Positions 55,034 through 63,118 of a DNA stretch of 63,118 nucleotides are shown one piece after another. A model generated the notes under the pieces. That model had not been told where the DNA came from. It did no database searches and saw only the letters and a program-made list of their open reading frames with translations. The translations under genes and the position numbers were made by a program. Source of the DNA: Dysgonomonas sp. 511 (GTDB lineage Bacteria; Bacteroidota; Bacteroidia; Bacteroidales; Dysgonomonadaceae); NCBI RefSeq assembly GCF_010501105.1, contig NZ_QVMQ01000022.1, positions 140,688-203,805 on the forward strand, written 5' to 3'. Within the stretch, counting starts at the first letter, position 1. The number at the start of each line of letters is the position of its first letter.

Positions 55034-56689
55034 TTATCTGGTGCGTCCGCTGCTTTGCCTGCCGGCTTCGCTATTACGTCTGGCTTCACTTTCACGCCTT
55101 TCGCGCTCTTGCCTTTCATTACTTTCTCTTTGCCTGCGTGTTTCTGCCTCTTGGTTCTCTCTGTTTCTTCTGTCTTGCTCCTCGCGTTGACGTCTGGCAT
55201 CGGCTTCGCGTTTTTCTCGATTTTGTCTTTCCTGATTTTCTCTCTGTCTGCGTGTTTCAGCCTCTTGGTTCTCTCTGTTTCTTCTGTCTTGCTCCTCGCG
55301 TTGACGTCTGGCATCGGCTTCACTTTTTTCTCGATCTTGTCTTTCCTTATTTTCTCTCTGTCTGCGTGCTTCTGCTTCTTGGTTTTCTCGATTTTTTCTG
55401 TCTTGCTCCTCGCGTTGACGTTTGGCTTCGGCTTCGCGTTTTTCTCGATCTTGTCTTTCCTTATTTTCTCTCTGTCTGCGTGCTTCCGCTTCTTGGTTTT
55501 CTCGATTTTTTCTGTCTTGCTCTTCGCGTTGACGTTTGGCTTCGGCTTCGCGTTTTTCTCGATCTTGTCTTTCCTTATTTTCTCTCTGTCTGCGTGCTTC
55601 TGCCTCTTGGTTTTCTCGATTTTTTCTGTCTTGCTCCTCGCGTTGACGTTTGGCTTCGGCTTCGCGTTTTTCTCGATCTTGTCTTTCCTTATTTTCTCTC
55701 TGCCTGCGTGCTTCTGCCTCTTGGTTTTCTCTGTTTCTTCTGTCTTGTCCCTCGCTTTGAGAATTATACGAAGGTCTTGTTACATTTCCAGAGCTTGGTC
55801 TTTCGGTTGGACGAGTCGTTCCGGGGCGTGTCGCGGGTTGTTCGTTTGGTTGGCCCGTTCCCGGACGGGCATTGTGTCCGGGTGTAGGTCGAACCGTTGG
55901 AATATTGGGTCTTTCCGGCCTTGACGGTATTTCGGGTCTTGAAGGAACTTCCGGTATGGAAGGCCTTTCAGGTCTTGTAATTTGCGGAGGCTTGATTGGA
56001 TTCGGTTTCCAGGGATATACCCAGTTTGGCTTTCCGGCTCCCGGTTTTCCCGGTTTTGGTTTATTTATATTTGGCCCGTTTGGCTTGTTGGGTCTCGATA
56101 TACCAGGTCTGTTGGGTATTGACGGGTAAACGTAATTGGGTGATGAGTAATCGTAGTAATAATCATCGTAATAGTAGTAATTGTTATCAATGTCATTGAT
56201 ATAATAATTTTCTGTATATGGAGGGTAAGAAGGATATTCCTCATATTGGTAATATCCGGTATAATAATCATCCTGAGTATTATTACTATAGCCAGCATTT
56301 CCTGTTCCAAACGACCAGTCGTGCCAATCGTACCTGTCAACCTGTGTCTTATCTGCCGACATCAGAGTTTCGGTGTTCAGGTAATAGGGAGAAAGGGGTG
56401 AGAGGTTATTCTCGTTGTAGTTTGTACTTCTGCTTCCACTCTCGCTATATTCGCCTATATAATTACTTTTGCTAGCCGGTGACTGATAATTATAGAAAGA
56501 GAGACTATCTGCCTGATATTCTTCATCTGCATACGGAGACGTATATTGGATGCTATCGTTATAATAGGCTTCTTCCTGTTGCGGGATATTTGTGTTATTA
56601 TCCTGTATGCGATTATTATCTTGCTTGCGACATGCAGGATAAAGAAATAATAAGCTAATAAGGCTGATAAAGTATATTATTTGTTTCAT
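55034..56689 (-). CDS. lipoprotein with 38-residue charged repeats (Glu/Arg/Lys/Gln-rich)
   Basis: 551 residues. Lipobox LYPAC near residue 19. Residues about 20-200 are Tyr/Asn/Asp-rich; about 200-330 is a Pro/Arg/Gly linker (RPERPNIPTVRPTPGHNARP). Then at about 335-530 there are six units of 38 residues, for example REAEAKRQREEQDRKNRENQ plus EAEARRQRENKERQDREK, the first one partial and the last ones more diverged. The repeats are strongly coiled-coil and polyampholytic. The DNA repeats with a 114-base period. Function unknown; a periplasmic or outer-membrane-anchored spacer that binds peptidoglycan or polyanions is a guess. Confidence 0.75.
   Translation of the reverse strand: MKQIIYFISLISLLFLYPACRKQDNNRIQDNNTNIPQQEEAYYNDSIQYTSPYADEEYQADSLSFYNYQSPASKSNYIGEYSESGSRSTNYNENNLSPLSPYYLNTETLMSADKTQVDRYDWHDWSFGTGNAGYSNNTQDDYYTGYYQYEEYPSYPPYTENYYINDIDNNYYYYDDYYYDYSSPNYVYPSIPNRPGISRPNKPNGPNINKPKPGKPGAGKPNWVYPWKPNPIKPPQITRPERPSIPEVPSRPEIPSRPERPNIPTVRPTPGHNARPGTGQPNEQPATRPGTTRPTERPSSGNVTRPSYNSQSEGQDRRNRENQEAEARRQRENKERQDREKREAEAKRQREEQDRKNRENQEAEARRQRENKERQDREKREAEAKRQREEQDRKNRENQEAEARRQRENKERQDREKREAEAKRQREEQDRKNRENQEAEARRQRENKERQDREKSEADARRQREEQDRRNRENQEAETRRQRENQERQNREKREADARRQREEQDRRNRENQEAETRRQRESNERQERERRESEARRNSEAGRQSSGRTR
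55130..55745. repeat. tandem 114-base repeats within the charged-repeat lipoprotein gene
   Basis: About five and a half units of 114 bases, recognisable by recurrent CTCGCGTTGACGT and TTTTCTCGATCTTGTC. Units in the middle are nearly identical, the outer ones diverge. Because the reading frame is preserved, expansion or contraction would change the protein length by 38 residues at a time. Confidence 0.75.
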
Positions 56690-57089
56690 GGCGATAAGTA
56701 TTTTAGCCGTAACTGTAGAGTACGGAGGTTTTTACGATTTCAGAGAAGATGGGGTAATTGAAAATACCGGATGATATTATTCGACATTGTCCTTTGTTTT
56801 TGTTCTTTGTTGCTCCATAGGGTTTGCATGTTTATAGTTAATACCCGTGTTTGTATATATTGACTGCCAAATATGCAATAGGTTTAACGGAAAATAAATA
56901 ATTTTTAATCTTTGGTGTTAAAAAGTTGAAGTACGCCATACTAGTTGGTTCCACCTTTCCCTCTATTCGCTATCAGTAATAAAGTTTGCATGAACCTAAC
57001 CGTCTCCCGTCTGTTATAAAATTACAATGTATTAAACTTTTTAATCAAAAGTATTTATAATTTTGTCCTTAATTATAAAATAATTGACC
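56690..57089. other. 400-base gene-free interval between repeat lipoprotein and CDF transporter
   Basis: No gene, repeat or hairpin is recognised apart from a general AT-rich composition. It should hold two divergent promoters, but I could not place them with confidence. Confidence 0.5.
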
Positions 57090-58073
57090 ATGAGCGTGGA
57101 GCCGGGAAAAATAAAACAACGGGTACAATTTGTAATAGTAGTCTGCGGAATATTTCTGCTGATTAGTAAGTTTATAGCCTATTTCCTCACCAATTCGGTA
57201 GGGATACTTACCGATGCGCTCGAGAGTATTGTCAATGTCGTAGCCGGGTTTATCAGCCTGTATGCCATAAACCGGGCATCGCGCCCCAAAGACAAAGACC
57301 ACCCTTTCGGACATGGCAAGATAGAGCTTATTTCGGCATCGGTAGAGGGAATACTCATCTTTGCCGCAGGGTCTGTTATCATTTACGAAGCCATTCTGCG
57401 CCTTTTCTCACCAGTACAGATACAAAAACTGGATATCGGTATTGCTGTTATAGCCTTTGCCGGACTGGTCAACTATCTGTTGGGGTGGTATAGTATCAGG
57501 CAGGGTAGGAAGTACGATTCCATAGCCCTCGTATCGGGGGGTAAGCATCTGCATTCCGATTTTTATTCTACAGTAGGATTGGTTGTAGGCTTGTTAATCC
57601 TTCATTTCACGAAACTGGCATGGATAGACAGTGCATTGGCAATCATATTCGGAAGTATTATTATATTTACCGGGATAAACATCCTGCGCAAAACTATCAG
57701 CAACCTTATCGACACGGCAGACCGGGAAACGCTTGATAAGATAACGCTTGCCATCAACAAACATCGCAAAGAAGACTGGATAGATATCCACAACCTCAAA
57801 GCCCTGAAATATGGTAGCGACCGCTTTATCGACTGCGACCTTACTCTTCCGTGGTATTATAATATAACTGAAGGACACGACCGTTGCGAAGATCTGCGCC
57901 TTTGCCTTACGGATATTTTTCCCGAAGATACTATTATATCCATTCATTCGGATTCGTGCCTCGAAAAGTATTGCAGGGTATGTACTGTCAATGACTGTCC
58001 GCACCGGAAAGAGGTATTTCTGAAACGTATTCCGTTCTCGCTCGACCGGCTGACCAAGGTAGAGGAGAGTTAA
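57090..58073 (+). CDS. cation diffusion facilitator (CDF) metal transporter with Cys-rich tail
   Basis: About 327 residues from the ATG at 57090; an upstream in-frame TTG is less likely. Six helices; NSVGILTDALESIVNVVAG in TM2 with Asp/Glu metal site, HPFGHGKIE loop after TM2, and HLHSDFYST in TM5 with the His-x3-Asp site, the pattern of Zn- or Fe-exporting CDFs. The cytoplasmic C-terminal domain (about 210-300) is followed by SDSCLEKYCRVCTVNDCPHR, a cluster of four cysteines plus a histidine that could bind metal. Monocistronic. Confidence 0.88.
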   Translation: MSVEPGKIKQRVQFVIVVCGIFLLISKFIAYFLTNSVGILTDALESIVNVVAGFISLYAINRASRPKDKDHPFGHGKIELISASVEGILIFAAGSVIIYEAILRLFSPVQIQKLDIGIAVIAFAGLVNYLLGWYSIRQGRKYDSIALVSGGKHLHSDFYSTVGLVVGLLILHFTKLAWIDSALAIIFGSIIIFTGINILRKTISNLIDTADRETLDKITLAINKHRKEDWIDIHNLKALKYGSDRFIDCDLTLPWYYNITEGHDRCEDLRLCLTDIFPEDTIISIHSDSCLEKYCRVCTVNDCPHRKEVFLKRIPFSLDRLTKVEES

Positions 58074-58101
58074 TCTTCCTGTTATACGGATAATACAAAC
58101 T

Positions 58102-58132
58102 AAAAAAGCCCGTGGAATCCACAGGCTTTTTT
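58102..58132. terminator. terminator between CDF transporter and rpsP
   Basis: AAAAAAGCC-c-GTGGA pairs with TCCAC-a-GGCTTTTTT around a single-base loop, about 50 bases downstream of rpsP on the minus strand and 30 bases after the CDF gene; serves both. Confidence 0.85.
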
Positions 58133-58184
58133 AGTCTTTAAATCTTTATGCTCAATATATTCTGAGAATAGATATTGCTTAGAT

Positions 58185-58739
58185 TTATTCTGCGCTTTCT
58201 GCAGCTGGTGCTTCTGCTTCAGGAGCAGCTTCTTCTGCCGGAGCAACTTCAGCTTCAGCCTCAGCTTTTGCAGCATTTTCTTCTGCTTTCTTTTGAGCCA
58301 CTGCTTCTGCTTTAGCTTTGTTTGCAGCTTTTTCTGCATCCATGCGAGCCTTAGCATCTGCTTGTGCTTTTGTTTGGTTCTTGCTGATAAGAGCTTGTGT
58401 GCCTTTTTCTTTTTCAGCTTTCCATGCTTCAAATTTCTTTTCAGCATCGGCTTCGGTGAATGCACCTTTTTTCACTCCACCAAGAAGGTGTTTCATCAAT
58501 AGAACCCCTTGCTCAGAAAGAATGTTGCGTGTAGTGTCGGTAGGTTGAGCACCAATTTGCAACCAGTACAAAGCCCTGTCGAAATTTAAAGATATTGTAG
58601 CAGGATCGGTATTAGGATTGTATGTACCAACCTTTTCAATAAATTTTCCATCACGTGGAGCTCTGCTATCTGCAACGACGATGTGATAAAAAGGATAACC
58701 TTTACGTCCTCGTCTTTGTAAACGGATCTTTGTAGCCAT
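58185..58739 (-). CDS. rpsP: 30S ribosomal protein S16 with Ala/Glu/Lys-rich C-terminal extension
   Basis: 184 residues, twice the usual 80-90. Residues 1-80 are ordinary S16 ([42 protein letters not shown]). Residues about 85-184 are a low-complexity helix-prone tail ([23 protein letters not shown], then Glu/Ala/Pro). Bacteroidota S16 proteins commonly carry such tails. It binds 16S rRNA in assembly of the small subunit. Unlike in E. coli, rimM and trmD are not adjacent. Its promoter is just upstream. Confidence 0.95.
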   Translation of the reverse strand: MATKIRLQRRGRKGYPFYHIVVADSRAPRDGKFIEKVGTYNPNTDPATISLNFDRALYWLQIGAQPTDTTRNILSEQGVLLMKHLLGGVKKGAFTEADAEKKFEAWKAEKEKGTQALISKNQTKAQADAKARMDAEKAANKAKAEAVAQKKAEENAAKAEAEAEVAPAEEAAPEAEAPAAESAE

Positions 58740-58787
58740 TTCTTTCTTTAGTTAATTTTAATTATACATAATTGTTATTAGCGGGTG

Positions 58788-58818
58788 CAAAGGTAAGAAT
58801 AAGTTTGTTATTATCAAT
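58788..58818 (-). promoter_or_regulatory. promoter of rpsP
   Basis: On the minus strand ATTG (58818-58815), 19 bases, TACCTTTG (58795-58788), with a leader of about 50 bases. Confidence 0.6.
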
Positions 58819-59038
58819 ATAATATTGGTTTTATCTGATAAAAACTCTGCATGGCAAGTCTGCGTGAGCGAGAGTTTGCCCTGTCTTCATCTTTCCGGGG
58901 TTGTATGTCTTACAAAAAACTGATACCTTTGAGTTCTTAAAATTAATATAAAACAATGGAATAAGTATAGCCTTAATATCTTTATAAACCATGTTGTTTA
59001 AGGAAATACTGATTACAGGGTTTCACAAAAAGAAATAT

Positions 59039-61129
59039 ATGAATAAATCTATTATGGCATTAGTATGCGGAGCGGCTCTCGCAGCCTGCAATCCAACCAA
59101 GAAAGCCGGAGACGACGCCTCTTCGCCCCTTATCGGCAAGGCTACCGTAAAAGCTGAAAACGGGATTATGACTCCCGAAATTTTACATAGCTTCGGACGG
59201 GTAAGCGATGTACAGATATCGCCCGACAAGGTGAAAGTGCTTTACGGCGTAACCTATGTGAGCATAGAGCAGAACAAGACCAACCGCGAACTGTTTACAA
59301 TGAACGTAGACGGCTCCGGCAAAAAGCAAATAACCCAAACACCCAAAGGCGAGAACAATGCCGTATGGATAAAAAGAGGTGCAAAAATAGCTTTCCTCAG
59401 TAGCGAAAGCGGTAGCCCGCAGATATGGGAAATGAATGCTGATGGTAACAACCGCACGCAGATAAGCAATGTGGATGGTGGAATACAAGGCTTCACCTAT
59501 TCTCCCGATGAGAAGAAAGTGATGTACATCAAAATGGTGAAGTTTGGCGAACGCACTGCCGACAGGTATGCCGACTTGCCACAGGCTTCGGGACGCATTG
59601 TCGACGACCTGATGTACAAGCATTGGGATCACTGGGTGGAGGAGATTCCGCATACATTCGTAGCCGACTACGATGGATCGTCGCTAGCCAACGATGTGGA
59701 TATACTTGGCGATGAACCTTACGAATGCCCTATGCTGCCTTTTGGAGGTACTGAGCAATTGGCTTGGAGCCCCGATAGCAAGTCTGTCGCATATACCTGC
59801 CGCAAGAAAACAGGAAAAGATTATTCGGTATCGACCAACTCCGATATCTACCTCTACAATATAGAAACGAAGGAGACTATAAACCTTACCGAAGGCATGA
59901 TGGGTTATGATATCAACCCCTTGTTTTCGCCTGATGGCAAATATATAGCGTGGCAAAGTATGGAGCGCGATGGATACGAGTCGGATAAGAACAGGCTGTT
60001 TGTAATGAACCTTTCGACAAAGGAGAAGATATATGTTACCGAGAATTTCGACTACAATACCGACTACATGGTATGGAACACCGACAACCAAAGCATTTAC
60101 TTCTTGTCGTGTGTCGAAGCCCGTACCCACATTTACAAAGCCTATATCCATACCCGCGAGATAAGCAAGCTGACTAGTGGAGACTTCGACTACGACCAGT
60201 TTGCTCTTGCCGATGATCTGCTGATAGCTTTGCGCCATAGCTTGTCGCAACCAAACGAAGTTTATTCGGTAAGCCTGAAAAACGGAGAAGCTACCGAACT
60301 GTCGTTCGAAAACAAAGAGATACTCGCCCAGCTTACGATGGGTAAGGTAGAAGACCGTTGGATAACCACTACCGATGGCAAACAAATGCTTACATGGGTG
60401 GTCTATCCGCCAAACTTCGACCCTAACAAGAAATATCCTGCCCTGCTCTATTGCCAGGGAGGGCCTCAAAGCACAGTCAGCCAGTTCTGGTCTTACCGTT
60501 GGAACTTACAGATAATGGCGGCAAATGGCTATATTATCGTTGCGCCTAACCGACGCGGATTGCCGGGATTCGGAAAGGAGTGGAACGAACAGATCAGTGG
60601 CGACTATGGAGGCCAGAATATGAAAGACTACCTTTCGGCAATAGACGCTTTGGCTAAAGAACCGTTTGTAGACGCCGATAAGCTGGGATGTACAGGTGCA
60701 AGCTATGGAGGTTTTTCAGTTTACTGGTTGGCAGGAAACCATAACAAGCGCTTCAAGGCATTCTTGTCTCATGCGGGAATCTTCAACCTCGAAGCCCAAT
60801 ATCTGGAAACAGAGGAGATGTGGTTTGCCAATTGGGATTTGGGTGGCTCGTACTGGGATAGGAGCAATACGATTGCCCAACGTTCTTATGCCAATTCGCC
60901 TCACCGCTTTGTAGAGAAGTGGGACGCACCTATCATGGTCACTCACGGCGAACTTGATTACCGTATCCTTGCATCGCAAGGCATGATGGCATTCAATGCA
61001 GCCAAACTCAAAGGCCTTGATGCACGTATGCTTATCTTCCCTAACGAAAATCACTGGATAGCTCAACCTCAGAACGGAGTGTTGTTCCAACGTGAGTTTT
61101 TCCGCTGGTTCGATGCACATTTAAAGTAA
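59039..61129 (+). CDS. S9-family (prolyl oligopeptidase/DPP-like) serine peptidase lipoprotein
   Basis: 696 residues from ATG 59039, which gives a lipobox (LAAC) about residue 17; an upstream frame start adds 16 residues and spoils the signal. Beta-propeller domain (about 40-450) with WD/PD40-like repeats (DGSGKKQITQTPKGENNAVW, SPDEKKVMYIK, FSPDGKYIAWQS). Alpha/beta hydrolase domain (about 460-696) with catalytic Ser555 in GASYGG, Asp640 in HGELDYR and His672 in NENHWI. It resembles periplasmic DPP-type or acylaminoacyl peptidases of Bacteroidales that trim peptides for uptake. It converges with the next gene. Confidence 0.92.
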   Translation: MNKSIMALVCGAALAACNPTKKAGDDASSPLIGKATVKAENGIMTPEILHSFGRVSDVQISPDKVKVLYGVTYVSIEQNKTNRELFTMNVDGSGKKQITQTPKGENNAVWIKRGAKIAFLSSESGSPQIWEMNADGNNRTQISNVDGGIQGFTYSPDEKKVMYIKMVKFGERTADRYADLPQASGRIVDDLMYKHWDHWVEEIPHTFVADYDGSSLANDVDILGDEPYECPMLPFGGTEQLAWSPDSKSVAYTCRKKTGKDYSVSTNSDIYLYNIETKETINLTEGMMGYDINPLFSPDGKYIAWQSMERDGYESDKNRLFVMNLSTKEKIYVTENFDYNTDYMVWNTDNQSIYFLSCVEARTHIYKAYIHTREISKLTSGDFDYDQFALADDLLIALRHSLSQPNEVYSVSLKNGEATELSFENKEILAQLTMGKVEDRWITTTDGKQMLTWVVYPPNFDPNKKYPALLYCQGGPQSTVSQFWSYRWNLQIMAANGYIIVAPNRRGLPGFGKEWNEQISGDYGGQNMKDYLSAIDALAKEPFVDADKLGCTGASYGGFSVYWLAGNHNKRFKAFLSHAGIFNLEAQYLETEEMWFANWDLGGSYWDRSNTIAQRSYANSPHRFVEKWDAPIMVTHGELDYRILASQGMMAFNAAKLKGLDARMLIFPNENHWIAQPQNGVLFQREFFRWFDAHLK

Positions 61130-61152
61130 TTTAGCCATTAGCTAATTGAATA

Positions 61153-61190
61153 GCCCCTCTGTATTCTTTTTTCAGGAAGACCGGAGGGGT
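61153..61190. terminator. terminator between S9 peptidase and flavoprotein genes
   Basis: CCCCTC and GAGGGG flank a 24-base loop that contains the stop codon of the minus-strand gene. The stem is only 6 bp, so it is moderate evidence. Confidence 0.4.
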
Positions 61191-62386
61191 TCTTTATACC
61201 TCAACCATTCGTCGTGCGACCTGTTGATACAGTCCTCTATCGACAAGCCATAGAAATAGTTGCCCAATATAAATATATCATCATGCCTGCGGGCTTGTAC
61301 TACCTTGCCGGCCATGCCTATATGCTGTATCTCAAGCGAAGGCAAAATGTGTTTTACCTCGTTAGCCTCCTGTATATCGGCAGGTAAGATATTCAGCACA
61401 TTCAGTATAATACGGTATTTTTCGTCATCTGCCTTCTCTCCTTTGCGGAAGTGGAATGTAAAACTGCGCACCTTATCGTCTTCAACCAGATCGCGCGACA
61501 CCGCCGAATGGAAATCGTCCGACAACGATATTATACCCGCTATAGCATCCATATCCAGCCTGTCTTTTGGTACAACTACGTTCAGCGATTCGGTATGGTA
61601 CAAAGGAATTGTAGCCAGCAATCCCGATAGGGCAGGCTCTATGTCAGCCAGCAACTTTGCCGATGTTTGCGGGTCGGTAGCCAGAGCTATGTTTGTAGCC
61701 TGATATTCTTCTCCTTGTGCCATTGTCAACTTATATCCGTCTGCAAGCTTTTCTATAGATTCTACTGTAGAGGATGCAACTACCTGCAAACCATCTTTTT
61801 CTATTATGGCATCTATAAATGACGATATCCCTTTCGTAAACGTGTATTTGCGTGGAAATTCCTTAAACCGGCCATTCCTGCGCTTAAGGAACATCTGTGC
61901 CGGATAATTGTCGGCATTCTGCGATATCACGGCGCGGAACAAGTACCTGAACAGCTTGTCGTAATTCGTGCGGCCTACTATCTTGCTAAAGTATTCTTTT
62001 ACGGTTTTATTCTCCTTCTTGGCGAAAAATACCTTCCAACCGTTAATCATCATCGGCAGGACAGACATTTTGGCAAACATCTTTTTTATCTGCCTGTCGG
62101 CAAATGTCACATAGCTACCTTTGCCGAGGGGTTGTATCAGGTCTTTACCGTCTATATCCTTTACTACGCTTAGCAGATGTGTGTAGGAATTGTAACAGGT
62201 ATGTGCACCCAATTCGCGCCAGTAGCCCTCTTTTGTGGCAGAGGGCAGGGTTTTTATCTGTCCGCCGGCTTTACTTTCCTGTTCAAGTACCAGCACCTTT
62301 TTGCCGGAGGTATGTAGATAATGGGCGAAAGATATGCCGCTGACGCCTCCTCCTATTATTATACAGTCGTATATCGTTTTATTCAT
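61172..62386 (-). CDS. FAD-dependent protoporphyrinogen oxidase-like (HemY/amine oxidase) protein
   Basis: 404 residues from ATG 62386, which places the FAD dinucleotide-binding motif CIIIGGGVSGISFAHYLHT at the very N-terminus; an upstream alternative start would add 24 residues. The C-terminal half has NIALATDPQTSAKLLA and FILGNYFYGLSIEDCINRS, as in HemY-type oxidases and related flavin amine oxidases. HemY oxidises protoporphyrinogen IX in haem synthesis, but many paralogues have other substrates. No haem genes are adjacent. Confidence 0.75.
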   Translation of the reverse strand: MNKTIYDCIIIGGGVSGISFAHYLHTSGKKVLVLEQESKAGGQIKTLPSATKEGYWRELGAHTCYNSYTHLLSVVKDIDGKDLIQPLGKGSYVTFADRQIKKMFAKMSVLPMMINGWKVFFAKKENKTVKEYFSKIVGRTNYDKLFRYLFRAVISQNADNYPAQMFLKRRNGRFKEFPRKYTFTKGISSFIDAIIEKDGLQVVASSTVESIEKLADGYKLTMAQGEEYQATNIALATDPQTSAKLLADIEPALSGLLATIPLYHTESLNVVVPKDRLDMDAIAGIISLSDDFHSAVSRDLVEDDKVRSFTFHFRKGEKADDEKYRIILNVLNILPADIQEANEVKHILPSLEIQHIGMAGKVVQARRHDDIFILGNYFYGLSIEDCINRSHDEWLRYKEPLRSS

Positions 62387-62785
62387 ATTGTATTTTGTTT
62401 TGAAATCCTTTCTTAAAGAGCAAAGAAACGTACCCTTTGGTAGAGCTTCCGTTACCAAATCGTCACCTGTTTTGAGTAACGAAAACTACGGCCAAAGATA
62501 GCAAATCAACATGGTTTAAAGGTCAAAGATATTTGTTTTTTGGCAAATCAAAATTGACAAGAAGATTTTATAGCATTATCAAGTACAATAATAGAATCGC
62601 GAGGAAAATTGATTTCTTCAATACTATACAACATTTTGCAATGTATAAAATTACATCCACCGACACTTTCATTCAAGTATACAGCCAATCTCTTGCCCTT
62701 TTGAAAACCTGTTTAAAATAACTATTCTATTTTGCTCTCTTGTCAATTCAAAAATATCGTTTATCTTTGCACACTCAACGACTTT
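62387..62785. other. gene-free interval before tRNA-Ser
   Basis: About 400 bases, AT-rich, containing only the tRNA promoter (62739-62769) and probably the flavoprotein promoter. A 62-residue plus-strand frame at 62533-62721 is low-complexity and not convincing. Confidence 0.5.
62739..62769 (+). promoter_or_regulatory. promoter of tRNA-Ser
   Basis: CTTG (62739-62742), 19 bases, TATCTTTG (62762-62769), 16 bases upstream of the tRNA. Confidence 0.65.
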
Positions 62786-62873
62786 GGAGAAGTGCTCGAG
62801 TGGTTGAAGAGGCACGCCTGGAAAGCGTGTATACCCCTAAAGGGTATCGAGAGTTCGAATCTCTTCTTCTCCG
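62786..62873 (+). tRNA. tRNA-Ser (GGA anticodon)
   Basis: 88 bases with acceptor GGAGAAG/CTTCTCC, long variable arm (TATACCCCTAAAGGGTAT), anticodon stem CACGC/GCGTG and loop CTGGAAA (anticodon GGA), T-arm GAGAGTTCGAATCTC and discriminator G73. CCA is not encoded. Class II tRNA with Ser-type features. Confidence 0.96.
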
Positions 62874-62878
62874 CTGAG

Positions 62879-62915
62879 AATAAGCCGTTTACATAACAAT
62901 TGTAAGTGGCTTATT
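62879..62915 (+). terminator. terminator of tRNA-Ser
   Basis: AATAAGCC and GGCTTATT pair with an inner TACA/TGTA stem, followed by TTGTTTTTATT. It starts six bases after the tRNA. Confidence 0.8.
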
Positions 62916-63030
62916 TTGTTTTTATTAAATAATTATTGCAAAATTGGAGGCATTTGACGTCATTAAAATTGCAAATAAATTGCACATGAATATTAGATTA
63001 ATCTTAGATAAAAGGCGCTCAACTTAACGA

Positions 63031-63096
63031 CTATGGATTGAAAATCCATAGGTTAAATTACGAATAAAATTCGTGTGAGTGTCGACTATAAGTCGA
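63031..63096. repeat. three consecutive short hairpins at the window edge
   Basis: CTATGGATT-gaa-AATCCATAG (63031-63051), ACGAAT-aaa-ATTCGT (63060-63074) and TCGACT-ata-AGTCGA (63082-63096). All three have perfect stems (9, 6 and 6 bp) and three-base loops. Their function is not apparent, and the sequence runs off the window. They are 115 bases after the tRNA-Ser terminator. Confidence 0.6.
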
Positions 63097-63118
63097 TTGA
63101 AAAACAAAAACTAAAGTT

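Noticed and set aside
55130..55745. CRISPR-like regular repeats
   Set aside because: The 114-base units are contiguous, in frame and protein-coding, without spacers.
55010..55924. 304-residue open frame on the plus strand opposite the charged-repeat lipoprotein
   Set aside because: It exists because the 114-base repeats are open in several frames; the real gene is on the minus strand with a lipoprotein signal. The plus frame is a Phe/Leu/Ser repeat with no fold or start context.
62533..62721. 62-residue plus-strand frame before tRNA-Ser
   Set aside because: Low-complexity, AT-rich, overlaps the promoter region of the neighbouring gene.

Overview
The window looks like chromosomal DNA of a Bacteroidota (order Bacteroidales) bacterium, plausibly close to Dysgonomonas or Porphyromonas-like families. 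The family placement is inference. The phylum rests on several signals: many promoters carry the Bacteroidota -7 box TAnnTTTG (often with a TTG-type -33 box about 19-20 bases upstream); there is a type III glutamine synthetase, LL-diaminopimelate aminotransferase, a fused RibBA, a PurF-like protein lacking its glutaminase cysteine, an 84-residue ATP synthase epsilon, an extended subunit a, an extended S16, and the F-ATPase order beta-epsilon-(AtpI-like)-a-c-b-delta-alpha-gamma. Almost everything is housekeeping or envelope biology. No phage, ICE, CRISPR or SusCD locus is present.

Layout. 0-2.6 kb: two tandem hotdog thioesterases, a histidine phosphatase and a secreted nuclease lipoprotein. 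2.6-4.5 kb: a sodium:solute symporter and tRNA-Met (both minus). 4.7-11.7 kb (plus): an LptF/G-type permease with ribBA, a 637-base repeat-filled gap, then an aspartate aminotransferase, PurF-like protein and barstar homologue. 11.9-15.7 kb (minus): ClpC and a DUF4421 protein. 15.9-17.4 kb: methylglyoxal synthase and an AI-2E-family membrane protein. 17.5-19.8 kb (minus): tandem Usp protein and malate dehydrogenase. 20-22.5 kb: a coiled-coil membrane protein with a GNAT enzyme, then a repressor/small-protein pair with operator-like palindromes. 22.5-29.2 kb (minus): DoxX, two NlpC/P60 hydrolases, glutamine synthetase III, dapL, dapF. 29.5-37 kb (minus): the complete F1Fo ATP synthase operon.

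37-46.4 kb: a GT-C-like membrane protein, a FadL-type porin, an SRPSY-repeat secreted protein, a pectate lyase lipoprotein and UvrD/PcrA helicase. 46.5-54.9 kb (mostly plus): GH20 hexosaminidase, GlmS, a secreted Hint-domain protein, a hotdog thioesterase, a small lipoprotein, a MalY/PatB aminotransferase and SlyD. 55-62.4 kb: a lipoprotein with 38-residue charged repeats, a CDF metal transporter, ribosomal protein S16, an S9 peptidase and a protoporphyrinogen-oxidase-like flavoprotein. 62.8-63.1 kb: tRNA-Ser followed by three tight hairpins at the window edge.

Functionally linked groups are nitrogen and cell-wall precursor supply (glutamine synthetase III, DapL, DapF; later GlmS), energy (ATP synthase, malate dehydrogenase) and envelope turnover (NlpC/P60, hexosaminidase, lipid/LPS permease). 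The least ordinary signals are: a ~180-base inverted-repeat element in two copies with solo hairpin derivatives reused as terminators; palindromic GTTACTTTTT repeats, one interrupted by a 99-base insertion flanked by a 12-base duplication; decayed repeats inside ATP synthase operon gaps; the nucleophile-less PurF paralogue; the degenerate secreted Hint domain; and the miniature repressor switch at 21.5-22.5 kb.
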